From: Mastacembelus armatus
Lineage: Eukaryota > Chordata > Actinopteri > Synbranchiformes > Mastacembelidae
Assembly (NCBI RefSeq): GCF_900324485.2
Contig: NC_046647.1
Coordinates: forward strand, 17,176,464 to 17,240,463
Length of the DNA stretch: 64,000 nucleotides
Direction of reading: 5' to 3'
Made by a program: the position numbers and the translations under genes
Shown here: in pieces, positions 48,034 through 60,519 of the stretch
How the letters are laid out: the number at the start of each line of letters is the position of its first letter
Position numbering within the stretch: position 1 is the first letter of the stretch
Notes under the pieces: model-generated
Seen by the model: only the letters and a program-made list of their open reading frames with translations
Database searches by the model: none
Told to the model about the DNA's origin: nothing

Positions 48034-48133
48034 TATAAAAGATATTGTGCCAGAAATGGATCCATCTCAAGATGGACAAGCCTGAACTTCTTACTTGAGT
48101 GTCCAGGGCGATGGTGCTGTTGTTCTTTTTCTG
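48034..48133 (+). promoter_or_regulatory. chat: Candidate TATA promoter and 5' noncoding exon of chat
   Basis: TATAAAA at 48034-48040 is followed about 90 bp later by a consensus donor TTTTCTG/GTAAGT at 48133/48134. The short ATG frames in between stop quickly or are out of phase with chat exon 1, so the exon would be untranslated. This resembles the proximal (M-type) chat promoter that lies downstream of slc18a3 in mammals. Confidence 0.4.
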
Positions 48134-48491
48134 GTAAGTAAAAAAAATATATATTGATTTTTATGTAACAGATTGTTTTGATTGGTCAGTTTCTTAGTTG
48201 ACAGCATGTCAGTATAAAATGCGCAGGTTTGCGAGACAGTCTGAAATTAATGCTGCACCTCAAATCTCTGAAAAGCGCAAATTCATGTGGTGTTTATTTA
48301 TTATATACAGATTTTTACTGGTTTATAATTTGTCTCAAATATTCAGTCAGGCAACTGCTGTCATTCAGACTGTTATATTGACTGTCAGCTATTTTGTAGC
48401 TTTTTCACTTGTATTACTGATGATATGTATTTGTGGACTTAGAGTGTGTCTCATGAGCCAGCCTGCCTGACTGCCCCTCTGTGCTGCCAAC

Positions 48492-51400
48492 ATGCCAGTT
48501 CTGGACAGAGAGCCCTCCAAAGACTTAGGGGCTGGAGATGTAAATATCTTGTATCTGATTTATATTCATTTAGAATCCATTTCACTAGAATAAGAGAGAA
48601 ATCAATCAATAGTAACATAAAAAAAATATCAAATAAAAATAAACAATATTGGAAATACATGAAATTAAGAAACAAAGGTGACTAAAAAACTAAGTAGGAA
48701 TCTATGTATGAGATTTTATAAGAATGCATTTTACACTATTAGAGCTCTTATTCTGGATCAATTAAAATGAACCATTTATAGTTTTGTTGTGTAGTTTTCT
48801 CTCTTTAATGTGCTACTATTAAAACTTTAGTATAATAATAATGATATTTTTGTTGCAATGCAGTTGTCAGATAAATTTGATATATTGATGTGCACTCAGA
48901 ATGTTAGTAGATAGTTTGGTGAGTTTTTCATCTCCCACACTGCTCAGGGTCTGCCAAAGCTGCCGCTACCTGCCCTGAAGGACACAATGGATACATACCT
49001 GAGGTGCATGAAGCACCTGGTCACAGAGGAACAGTTTGTCAAAACCCAAAATATAGTGAAGGAGTTTGGAGCCCCTGGAGGAGTGGGGGAGCTACTACAG
49101 AGCAGACTCATGGAGAGGAGGGAGAACCAGGCAAACTGGGTAAACACAATCATCACGGACTAAAACACATAATGTTGTGTGCGACTAATTTCAAATCACA
49201 AAACAACACAACCCTCTATTTCCTACTATAGGTGTATGACTACTGGCTGAATGACATGTACCTAAACAACAGACTAGCTCTGCCTGTTAACTCCAGTCCT
49301 GCGATGGTCTTCCCACGACAGAATTTCAGGGCTCCCATCGACTCTTTAAGGTACCAGACACCACACATTGAGAAAAACGATTCACGAGAGCAACGTTGAA
49401 CAGTAACACAGAACTCACAGATATACTGTCACCCAGGACGGAGCTTTTTCTTTCAGCGCTGTCCCTTATTACCGACCCTCTGATAGTGACCCTGTTAAAA
49501 ATAAACTGGAAATGACATGTTTTGTAAAAATCAAGTTATCACTTGACAGGCATTTTTTGTATTTGCAGCATGAAGACTTAAGAAATGATCGCAAACTGTA
49601 TAAATTACTCACAGAGGGGTTTGATCGATCACAGCAAATTGAATACGTCCTTGCTACACATTGACAGATAGGGTAATTATCCAGAACACCTTGAAGGCTG
49701 GGAGACCAGGCCAGCCTACTGGTGGCAAGGTTAATAGGCAATGAAGGCTGTGGTTTGGTTAAAATTGTATTGATTAGGGACTAGCTCCTTAACCACATGA
49801 TTTACATACAGCATCTCCTGTTAAGTGTGATCCAGCTGAACAATAAATCAAGACTAAGGCCAAATGCAGACAATTATTACCCCATGTACGGATGGTACGC
49901 ATGAGAAGGACTGACCAGAATATGTGTTATATATTGTTCAATATCTATATGAAGAATTTAAGCAATGGTTTTCTTTCCCAGGTTTGCTGCACATTTAATT
50001 TCTGGAGTTATGGAGTACAAAACTCTTCTTGATGCGTAAGTTAATGCACTGTGAAAGGACAAATATTTAACCATATGTGCAACAACAGACATAATGACCG
50101 TGTGTCTGCGTATGTAGACGTGCTCTGCCTGTGGACTACGCCCGGGGCCAGCTGGCTGGAACCCCTCTGTGTATGGAGCAGTACTATCGCCTCTTCACTT
50201 CCTATCGCCTACCAGGACCTGAGAGGGATACGCTAGTGGCCCAGGAAAGTAGCGTGATGCCAGAACCTGAACACATCATCGTAGCATGTAAAAACCAGGT
50301 CAGACATACTGAAATGCAAATTCAAGACTCACTTACATACAGTACAATAAACTCTGTTAAACTGCCAACTTATCTCCTAGTAAGTCATAAACAGCCACAG
50401 CACACTGAAAGGTCTCTCTCGAGTTAAATATCCACAACAGATAATGTGTATCAGTCTGTGATCTCAACTGCAGTAGTTTCTTCGTGTATTCATTGCCACT
50501 AGCCCTGCAAAACCAGACAGATACGAGTATTATATAAGAGATTTGTCTAAGCAACACTTTGTGACCTATCTGGACCTCTGTCCAGTTCTTTGTGCTGGAT
50601 GTCGTGATCAACTTCCGTCGACTGAATGAAAGAGATCTGCTGACTCAGCTAGACAAGATTGTCAAGATGGCTGACAACAAAGAGGAGCAGCTTCCACCTA
50701 TTGGTCTTCTCACTTCAGATGGACGGACAGAGTGGGCAGAGTCGCGCAGTGTGCTCATGAGGGGTGCGTTTCAAAAAGAGGTTCAAGACTTTCCAATAAA
50801 AACACTCTAAGGTCAGGAAGTCTGTTTGTCCCACCAAATTGACCTTTTTTTTACTTATTATACTGTAGAATCTACTAACAGGGACTCCTTGGACATGATT
50901 GAGCGTTGTCTGTGTCTGGTCTGTCTGGATGACGCCAGTGGTCTTGAGCTAAATGACACCACACGTGCCATGTTGATGCTGCACGGAGGAGGAGAGGCCA
51001 AGAACGGTGGAAACCGCTGGTATGACAAGCCCATGCAGGTCAGTGACCCCAGTTACCAAGTGTGGACATTTTGATGTTCATTTTGATAAATTTATCTATT
51101 CTCACTGATCAATGAATGATGTAAGGTTGATTCAACTCAACTGAAGATAGTGTGACTGTGTCAGTTTGTTGTAGGAGCTGACGGCTGTTGTGGAGTCGTA
51201 TGCGAGCACTCGCCTTTTGAAGGAATTGTCCTTGTGCAGTGCACAGAGTATCTACTCAAATACATGTAAGGAATTACATCCAGTTGCACAATGAAGTTGG
51301 AAAATGTGTCTGATAGTTGTTGCCTTAGAGAATCCAAATTAGACAGTCCAAAAGAACTGCTAAATAACATTATACTCCCATGTGACATCAGGATTGGCAG

Positions 51401-53491
51401 CCCATCAAAGCTGGTCAGAGCTGCAAGTGTGAGCGAGCTGCCTGCGCCCCGCAGACTGCGCTGGAAATGTACTCCAGAGATTCACAAACTCCTTGCATCT
51501 TCTGCTGACAAGCTCCAAAGGTCTGGGTTTACCCTGATTTCTACACAGTCAAACAAATAAATGAATGCTTTTCATTCATATCAGGACTCATTCTTATTTG
51601 CTCAGGCTGGTGAGAAATTTGGACATGAATGTCCACAAATTCTGTGATTATGGGAAAGAGTTCATTAAGAAGCAGAAAATGAGTCCAGACGCCTACATCC
51701 AGGTTGCCCTTCAGTTAGCCTACTACCGGTAAGAAAAGCGAAATATTACAAGACTGATTAACATCCGTCACATTAACCCAGGCCTCCAAGGTAAGACTAA
51801 GGCTGAGTTTTTCTCTTTGTGTTATCTAGATGTCATGGCAGACCAGTGTCAACCTATGAGAGTGCCTCCATACGACGTTTCCAGGAAGGCAGAGTGGACA
51901 ACATCCGCTCCGCCACACCCGAGGCCCTGTTTTTTGTTCAAGCAATGACAGAAGGGAAATTCAGCACAAGTGTAGGATTTTTTTTTTTTTTACTGTTGAT
52001 ATTATAGTCATCCTGTTACCTTAAATGAATGCTGTTACAGAATAAAAACTCAGTTTGAACAATGTAAAGATTCTCAGTTTTCTCAGCCTTTAATAGCATA
52101 ATTCAATCTTTTACTTCAGAATAATCTGCACCCTGAAAAACTAAGCTGAAATAAACTTGTAAATTAAGGAGCTGAGTATTGATTTTCTTCTGTTTACCTC
52201 TGCAGGATAAAGAAAAGATGGAGATGCTACGAGATGCCATAACTGCCCAGACAAAATATACTATTCTGGTAAATGTTCTCTGATTGATATACAGTAGTAC
52301 AGCATTGATTTTCTTTTAAAAAGAAAATTCACTAACATACATTTTACATTTAATTTTTCAGGCTATTACAGGGATGGCAATAGACAATCATCTATTAGGA
52401 CTACGTGAAATTGCACATGAAGTGAAGATGGAGAAGCCAGAATTGTTCAAAGATGAAGTCTATCTCATCAGCAATCAGTTCATTCTCTCTACAAGTCAGG
52501 TAGAGTTATCTGACGATGAAAGACGAAACTGAAACTATACTCAACACATTAAAGTTCAGCTCAGTCATCACAAAAAAGTGATGAAGTGTGAAAACAGTAT
52601 AAAGGTTTTCTCAGTTTGTGCTAAAAATGATCAAAGGCTACAAACGCGATGGGTCAGGTTTGAAAGATGTAGGCATTTAAGAGCTTAGATGGTTGTAAGG
52701 AAAGACGTTATTGAGATGTATTACAGGAAGTGTAGGATCCAGCATTTTTTAAGAGCTTGGCCCCTGTTACAGAATAAAAGTCACACTTTCTCACTCTCAC
52801 TTTTTCTTTGAGGTGGCTCAGTTTTTGATTTGTTTCTATTATTTGTTGAAGTGTAATACTAAATTGCAGCAGCGCTTCAAGCACAGTCTAGAAGGATATA
52901 TTTAATTAGACGTGATGCTTAGTCAATTTAGGTTTTGTTTAATTAACTCAACATCAAAACTTGAAACACATTCAACTTAACCATCTTTTCTAAAGTTTTC
53001 TAATTTCAACAGCATTTAAGTGCAATAGTAAAGCTGTAAGTACAGAACTGAAGCATTTGCTCTTCCCTCAGGTCCCAACCACTGTTGAAATGTTTTGCTG
53101 TTACGGACCCGTGATTCCAAATGGCTATGGAGCGTGCTACAACCCTCAGTCAGACCACATTATATTCTCTGTGTCCAGTTTCCACGAAAGCCCACAGACA
53201 TGCTCAGCAGAATTTGTCAAGTGTCTGGTGCAGGGACTGCAGGACATGAGGGAGCTGTGCGATAAATACAGGTCCAGCTCCACTCCGACCGGCCAAAGAA
53301 AGGGTCGAACAATGGAGATCCACACACAAACAGAAACAAACTGGCAAAACAAAACGTCGCAGAGACCATCTGACTCGACCAAGAATCAGCAAACACTGCC
53401 ACAGGTTCTGGTGAAGACACCAGACCAGACAAAAGTGGAAGCTCAGACCCAGACTTCTTCACAAGGAGAGTTCAGAAGCTTTGAAGAATGA
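48492..53491 (+). CDS. chat: Choline O-acetyltransferase
   Basis: Makes acetylcholine from acetyl-CoA and choline in cholinergic nerve terminals. Coding exons: 48492-48539, 48948-49139, 49232-49350, 49982-50035, 50118-50298, 50586-50763, 50869-51038, 51165-51265, 51392-51520, 51606-51728, 51830-51971, 52206-52268, 52362-52499, 53072-53491; phases close to 685 residues. The first exon ([16 protein letters not shown]) splices into [18 protein letters not shown], equivalent to human GLPKLPVPPLQQTL. Catalytic His lies in [16 protein letters not shown]. Other carnitine/choline acyltransferase blocks: [89 protein letters not shown] and [18 protein letters not shown]. The tail after LCDKYRSS is about 70 polar residues longer than in human M-type ChAT (630). 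A polyadenylation signal AATAAA lies at 54323-54328. The start is inferred from splice phase and similarity to fish ChAT N termini. Confidence 0.95.
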
Positions 53492-55028
53492 AAGCAAACC
53501 ATTGGAGAAAGTTGGTGTTAGTGAGAAAAAACAAAACCAAAACAACAAAACTATGGTGTGAGTTTCAATGTGAGTTTGTGCTGCAAAGATGCATTACTGT
53601 TCAGTAATTCTCCAATAATATACTCTATAACTGTGATACAAAATATTTAACAAGGATGTTTCATTGTATACTGTATTGTAGAATTTATCAAGTACTTATC
53701 ATAATATTGTCTATTTATTCTGAGAGAATATTAGAGGATATTGTCTGCTATTGTTACAAAAATATCCAATATCCAGCAAAAAAAAAGTGTCACAATGACT
53801 ACTGTATAAAAAATGAGCCAACTTTGAGCATTTGAATGTTGTTTTGCACTAAACTGTGACGAATCAGCCAAAGGAAAGGAAACATTTATTGGCGGATGAA
53901 AACCAATGCAACAGTTAAGGCTGGTGCAAAATGAGCAAACATTAAAATGTAAAATACAGAAGCAGACACTCAACATTCATTCTCCCTTTTGCTCGTCTGC
54001 ATCATTTCATCAGTGACGCCCGTCAGTCATTTTGACAGAGCAAAAACAGCCTGATTGACACATGGCAAATGGCTGATTGTCTCAGTATAGGTCAACTTGC
54101 AACCTGCATGCTGCTATCTAGTGATTTTCTGAGGAATATGCTACTTTGTGAAACTACAATCTTCTATGCAATTTTTATTTAAGTTGTCTTCAAAAGAAAA
54201 AAAAAAGTGCTGTCTTGTATCAACATGCGGCAAAATATCTGTTCAAAACAATCTTTTCTAAAATCATTGTAGACATTCAGTTCATAATGTACTGTATTGG
54301 GACTTATACTGTGGATGTATACAATAAAAAGTAAGTGATTTTAAAGGGAAACCTTCAGTTTAAGAATATTATGTGTGTATTTGCACATCAATTATTTATT
54401 TTTGTATAAGTTAACGTAAAAGTAAGTATATGAAACTTACTAACCAGAGGTGATCACTGTGTCTGTGACTGTCAGAATATTGTATATATAGACTATAGCT
54501 GAATATTAAAATACATTTAAAAAAATCAAAATAAATGGAAGATTTCTATTCTATTCTATTCATTTTGGTGTTTATACAGTAGATCGATAATGTGCAGGAG
54601 GTTTTGGAAATCTAATTATGTGTTAAGACAAATGGCACCTTACATATATTCACACATTAAAGGCTCTGAAGTAACTGATCATTTGTTTCATGGAATCAAT
54701 ACGTTCATTTGAATAAACATCCCTCATGTGACTCATATTGATTTATTTTTTAGGGATAATCACTGCAAATGTGCCCGTATTTGATTATGACAGATTTCAT
54801 TCTATGATGCAAAATGTCAAACAAAAGTTCAAACTCACAAAGTACAGTAAGAATTTCTCATTTTAGTCTTAGTGTTTTTAAACATCTGTTAGTCCGATAT
54901 TTGGTTAGTAGATGGGCCAGTCACAAACGCAGCCTGGTCAGTGGTCATCTGACCTGGGCATTTATTTGGAAAGGATACCATAGCAACAGGTGTGAGTGAC
55001 AGTTACCCCGGTGACCAAAACCAAAACA
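53492..55028. other. chat 3' UTR and short intergenic gap
   Basis: The probable chat 3' UTR runs to AATAAA at 54323-54328. The remaining 0.7 kb before the next gene is AT-rich with no exon or repeat recognised. Confidence 0.6.
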
Positions 55029-55507
55029 ATGCCGATAAACGCGCGGGTGACACTTTGCCATGGACCTTATGAATCCAACGGAATAGTAGAGCACAGGACC
55101 TTCCGCCTGCGGGGTCTGCAGGGTATGTTTCTTTTCTCCTCCCACTATGATCAGATCCTCACTGTCACAGCTCAGGGTCACACACCGTCCGACCAATGTC
55201 TTTTGCAGCTGCTCTGAGAGCGCGCGGGTACCGGTGCGTCCTGGAAGAGACGCAAGAGTGGAACCAGGTGGAGCTCGTGGTCAACGGGGAGCTCGTGTTC
55301 AGGTGTCACATAAAGCAGCTGGAGTTTGGTGAGTTTGTCTAGCACTGTTTGACGGAAAGTGGTGAGATGCCACGTTGCTGTGAGACGTTACCGAGCGGCG
55401 ACCTGTTGTGCTTTTTACCCGAAGGTGGAGATGGGAAACTGGACCCTGTTTGCAAAGAAGCGGTTACTGCCGTGGACGAGGCAGTAAGACAACAACCCGA
55501 CATTTAA
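55029..55507 (+). CDS. c10orf53: UPF0728 family protein, homologue of human C10orf53
   Basis: Small conserved protein of unknown function. Three coding exons: 55029-55122, 55209-55328, 55425-55507, giving 98 residues (human 93). The spliced protein starts MPINARVTLCHGPYESNGI, then VEHRTFRLRGLQAALRARGY, VELVVNGELVFRCHIKQLEF and GGDGKLDPVCKEAV. Each block aligns with human C10orf53 (for example VEHHTFRLQGLQ and EFGGDGKLDPLCEKA). Exons are short and introns about 90 bp, so only the first appears in simple open frames. It lies downstream of chat on the same strand, as in human 10q11.2. No catalytic motif or localisation signal is visible. Confidence 0.93.
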
Positions 55508-57097
55508 ATAAAATAAATACATAAACTATAGCTTCCCCCCCTTTCAACTAGATAAACTATAGGCTATAGAACTATATTCCAAATGTAAATGCAACCCTAT
55601 CAAGTTCTGTATATGTTGCAGCACCACGTGTATGTGGACATTTTTTTTTTTCAACCAATAAAGAACCATATATACCCTAAGACTTTTTGTACAGACCTTT
55701 AAATATGGAAAACAAGATTTGTACAAAGCTTATAGTTCAATCTTGCAGCTCTAAGTTAAAAAGCTAAACTACAGTGCAGTTTAAACAGGAAGCATAATGT
55801 TATGAAGCATTTCCAAGCACAGTAGTAACTAATGTCAATTCTGTTAAACGTCTGGGGATTTCAAAGTGACAACCAAGCATCAATATTTCTCTCAAAACAT
55901 CCAAGGCTTCGCTGTGTTTACGTGTGTGTGTATTCATCCCTCAGCCTCCAAAGAGGACGTTGAGCCTTATGTCCTCAGTAAAAAGCGTGGCTGCGAGTCT
56001 CTGTGCCAGCTGGCTCATGTCTCCTGGTGAAGTGAGGTGTGACAACAAACACACACTCCTTCACTAACAGGCAGACCAAAGCAAATACAGGCACTAAATC
56101 TACTGATGTGTTTAATTTCAAAAGTCTTCAAGACTGCGATTAGTGATTCACATTTATTGTTTAACGCACACCCGTCATGTGTTATGTGTGCATCATGTGG
56201 CTTCTGATGTTCATCTTCAATAATTTACACAAATAGAAATTAATAGTATTAATATAAAAGTATTCCGCATAGCTGCAATGGAGGTATTTACTGTCATTGT
56301 CTCGAGTCTGAGTTAGGTTCAGTGGGTGAGTGTTTTCAGGCTGACAATGAGTGTACTGATGCTTTCGCACCACTCAAATATGGCAAGTGCTGAGTGATTA
56401 TATTTACTGTTTGTAAAATCTTTGTAAGGAATTTTTATTTTGAAATAAAGGTGTTTTAAATGCAGCACCCTTTAGAGGCTGACTGAAGACCCCTATCTAG
56501 ACTTAATTTTTACATACAGTACACTGTACTAGTGAAAACGCTCCATTGTGATTGTGCTGACTGTATAAAGGACAGTTTCTTCAGTAAAGTCAGACTGCTC
56601 TATGGAGAGGGTGTTTGCTGTGGAGGTTTTCATTCATATAGGACAAGGTCTGGGAATAACAAAGAGCACTGGTCACAACACGTTGTTCTATCCCACTGAT
56701 GTTGTTCCAGCAGAAAGGAAATGCATCTGGGACACACACACACATAATATGTATGTACAATAGTATGGTCCAATTTTTTTCTCTTTTCTTCTGATTGTTT
56801 GAGATTGAACACATAGTCTTATGTGTCTCATATTTCAGTACCACCAGAAAAAAAAAAAAAAAACTTAATCTGACTTGGTGACCAACTCAAAAGACATAAA
56901 TGTCTAGACTGATCCAAATGTGTCAGTACTGCAGACTCACCTTTCACATAAAGTTATCATGGGTTAAAATGATGTTTGCTAAAAACACTGGGCTACACTC
57001 CCAGTCTCACAAGTATATGAGTTGTGAAAATGTGCCTTTTAATAAACAGGTGTCTGAGTTGAAACTGCACCTCTAGCCTGGTTCTCGTTCCAGATCC
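55508..57097. other. Intergenic region between C10orf53 homologue and the ogdhl-like pseudogene
   Basis: AT-rich sequence with several poly-A/T tracts and a possible AATAAA near 56445. No open frame with coding character; nothing else recognised. Confidence 0.6.
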
Positions 57098-58632
57098 TCA
57101 GCACACATCCCTCTCCTGGAAGGCGCTCAGATTGAAAGCAATGTCCAGCTGCAGGGTCCCATCCCAGATACCTGGAAGAAATCACTAGAAGTCAGTAGTG
57201 ACAGGAGTTCATCCAAATCCTTCAAAATGATCTTCCAAATAAAATATTCCAATATTCCAAATGGGATGACAAGTAAACAGAGACCCTTACCAAGTGGCTT
57301 TCTTGTTGGCCACCACCGTTAGGAAACACTGTGGGACATAATCATAGTACCCCACATCCCTGTGCTCCACCTGACACCAGACCAGCTGAGGTTTGGTTCT
57401 TTATTTCTCTGCCTCTGTTCTGACAAGATCTAATGGGAGTTGAGAGATCTGTGTGAGAAGCTGAAGAACAAGTGGAAGAAAAAAAAAAGAAAACTGTATC
57501 ACTCCCATTTTAAATTCCACAGTGTATGACATGCTTAGACAGAGAAGAGGGATTAAACACCTGTTCCAGTCTGCTGATGGCAATTTTTCTCTTTAGTTTG
57601 ACAGTTTTCTTTCTTTAGCCAGTTCACAGTAGACTTTGCCATTGCAGAAGATCGCTCTTTTCACTTGAGCTGCGAGAACCTCATCAGGAAGCCAGCCTCT
57701 TGAATGTAGTTCCTGCAGACAACACATGTAGTATGTTTCTATTTCTGTAAACCAACATTTAGAAGAAATTCTAGAGAAGCACCTTTAAGGTCATCAAAAC
57801 TGGATGTTGACAAACAACAGATTGATTCTGTCAACCATATCTTCATTGTGCGCATTGAAAAAACTCCTGAGATGAAAGTTTTTTTTTTTTAATCTCTTTT
57901 CATGCTAATTTGTTGCCACTATATAGCACGCAACATCAGCACTGGGAAAACAAAACATTTCTTTAACAATCAAATAAATAAAGCCTTTTGTGCTCAGTCG
58001 CCCAAGTCCAGAATTTCAGAGTTTTTCATAATATATATCCCCTGTTGGCTTTCTCACTAATTTGCTCTGGAAGTAATTTTCTCATGCTTCGCAAAGCATT
58101 GCATTTATATGCGACAGGGGATCAGTTAAGACATTCACTGTGGCTAAAAACTGCAAATAAAAAAAAACAACAACAAAAAAAACAGAATTGCTTTGATATC
58201 CCAAAACTTTATACTCAAACTATAGGTAAATTACAGGTACAGATTACTAAATAACTGACTGACTTTAGTAAATTCTATCAAAGGTTTATATATCTACTTC
58301 AATCATTACATGACAAACTGCAGCTAAATAAAAGTCACAGATAAAATATAGTGAAGACGATGTTATATTTTACCAGTTTTTTGAATGGAGGACATGACAG
58401 TAGTTTGCAGGTGTGGATCAGTTGACCACAATCCAGTTATAGTCACAGCTGCTGGACCTCAGACACTCCACTGAACTCCTTCATGAAAAAAATAAATTGC
58501 ATTGACAGTATTTTAGGGTAATCATTCTGAAAACAGAAATCGAACAAGATGTAGACAAAAAAAAACGTTTTTCTCATAACTGTTTTATTACCAATGGAGT
58601 GAATCAGTGGATTGTCTGACTCCCTCTTCTTG

Positions 58633-58633
<1 letters not shown>

Positions 58634-58664
<31 letters not shown>
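58634..58664. repeat. (CA)n microsatellite
   Basis: About 15 CA units inside the ogdhl-like pseudogene. It produces the Cys-Val leader of a spurious minus-strand frame. Confidence 0.9.
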
Positions 58665-58666
<2 letters not shown>

Positions 58667-59296
58667 CAGATAATGTTAATCTCTTAGTATGCCCCCACTA
58701 ATAGTTTGATCAATATCCCATTTGAAGATGAGCCTGGTAAGTTTCTGCTGATGCAGCCTGCTGTAATTCCCTCCTACAATGTTCCCTCATACCAGCTGAC
58801 CCTTGGGAATTACTGCTGAACACCAACACGCTGGAGGCCATAATGAAGAGACTTTTTAGCTCTACAGAAATTGGCAATCATCATTTAAGCCATCAATAAA
58901 ATGGTCATGACATCAGGATTGTTAATAAAGCAGGAAGCTATTGGAGGTTAGCTACATCACATTGTAGAGTGTAACCTGTGAAGTCCTACAGTTTCATTGA
59001 CATTTATGATTTTTCAAAATGAGGTCTTTACTCCAGTAACCATTTAAGCCATGATGTAAACTGTACATGTGACCATACAGGGAAGTGATCTGGGTCATCT
59101 TTGCTCATTTGCAGAAAACTTTCAGGTTGAGCTGTTGAAGGTTTTGGACCCTGAGGACAGAATATAAGAAGAAGCACATAATCACAAAATGGAAGAGGAA
59201 TCCCTCTAAAATCTATATTCTAATATAGATGTATACTAATCCATCTTTAAAATCTATATTGTGAATTACTTATTCCACTAAAGTTGGAAAGTTGGC

Positions 59297-59580
59297 TTCT
59301 CATCGTGGCCCAATGGATGGAGCGTCGGACTTGTAACCTGAAAGTTGCGGGTTTGAGTCTCAGGCACGGGCAGGAATTGTTGGTGGGGCGGAGTGCCAGC
59401 GCTCTCTTCACCTTCAATACCACAACTGAGGTGAGACCCTTGACCAAGGCACCAAACCCCCAACTGCTCCCCGGGCTGCCGACTGTGTTCACGGTGTGTG
59501 TGTTCACTGCTGTGTGGGTGGGTTAAACATATAAACAAACATTCCGTGTATGGGTCACCACAAAGGCACTTGCACTTCTT
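59297..59580 (+). mobile_element. tRNA-derived SINE
   Basis: A tRNA-like head carries an A box (GTGGCCCAATGGATGGAGCG) and a B box (GGTTTGAGTCT, 59350 onward), with CTTGTAACC in the anticodon region. It is followed by the conserved tRNA-unrelated body of a common teleost SINE: GGAATTGTTGGTGGGGCGGA, then TTGACCAAGGCACCAAACCC, CAACTGCTCCCCGGGCTGCC, and a tail with GTATGGGTCACCA. CTTCT-like text on both sides may be a short target duplication. It sits between two exon remnants of the ogdhl pseudogene, in opposite orientation. Confidence 0.88.
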
Positions 59581-60249
59581 CATCCCATTTGCAAACCCGC
59601 TTGATCTGGCCAGAGCTGATGAGAACTGGGCTGCACTGGAAGTCTCTAAACTGGTCCTCCCAGTAGATCTGCACATTAGGACTGGGCCAAAGCTAAAAAC
59701 CTGGAGTCACAGTCATCATTACACAGAGCTAGAAAATGACTCAGTAATACTCGCTGACAGTCTTACCTCACACTCTGGACTCTGATAAGAGCCTGGTTGG
59801 CCCACAGGTGGTTTATGGGAACACAGGTTCATCTGTCCACCTTTTGGTCATCCAGGACATGATGAGGCTGACTGCAACACATAAGACAGGTGAGGAGAGA
59901 AAGGACTGATACAGGTAACACATCTTCACATCTTCTGTGCTAAGTCATCCATTGGTGTATGGCATAAAAAATAAATCAAAGTAATGACACCATCTGTAAC
60001 TAAGAGAGCATACAGTATGTATTCAGCAGAGATTAATGGGTGAAATGGGATATGAACAAAAACAACCACATAAACCAATGTCATATACAAAAAGGCTGAA
60101 TATTTTATTATTGATTAAAGTATTGATATTTCTTACCAAAAACTGAAGCATTATAGGCTATGAGGACCAAAAAAAAAAACAGTAAAAGCTCAATAGCATT
60201 TTTGCTTGATAACTTAAATTATTATTACATTTTGATTACTGATTTGACT

Positions 60250-60372
60250 ACAAGACCTGTCCAGGGTGTACCCCTTCCTTTCACCCAAAGAGAGCTGGGA
60301 TAGGCTCCAGCAGATCCCTGTGACCCTGGTTAGGGAATAAGCAGGTATAGATAATGGATGGATGGATGGGTT
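60250..60372 (+). repeat. Teleost retroposon 3' tail with (GGAT)n end
   Basis: CCTGTCCAGGGTGTACCCC, then GAGAGCTGGGATAGGCTCCA and AATGGATGGATGGATGG: the widespread fish LINE/SINE 3' end, truncated on its 5' side. Family not resolved. A shorter relative lies at 10730-10810. Confidence 0.7.
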
Positions 60373-60454
60373 TGACTACTAATCATTTAGAATGAATGCC
60401 ACAAAAGAAATTTCATAGTGGCTCTTAACCCAGTAGATCCAAAGTAAATGTGCA

Positions 60455-60500
60455 TGCACGTACGCACGCACGCACACACACACACACGCACGCACGCACA
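60455..60500. repeat. (CACG)n/(CA)n microsatellite
   Basis: Mixed GCAC and CA units, within the ogdhl-like pseudogene span. Confidence 0.85.
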
Positions 60501-60519
60501 CTGCAGTCTGTGTTTTGGC

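Noticed and set aside
59297-59370. A functional tRNA gene
   Set aside because: A and B boxes are present, but the sequence continues into the SINE body and does not fold into a clean cloverleaf with paired acceptor stem; it is the SINE head.
59284-59676. Open frames of 80-132 codons on both strands
   Set aside because: Shadows of the tRNA-derived SINE and its flanks, not genes.
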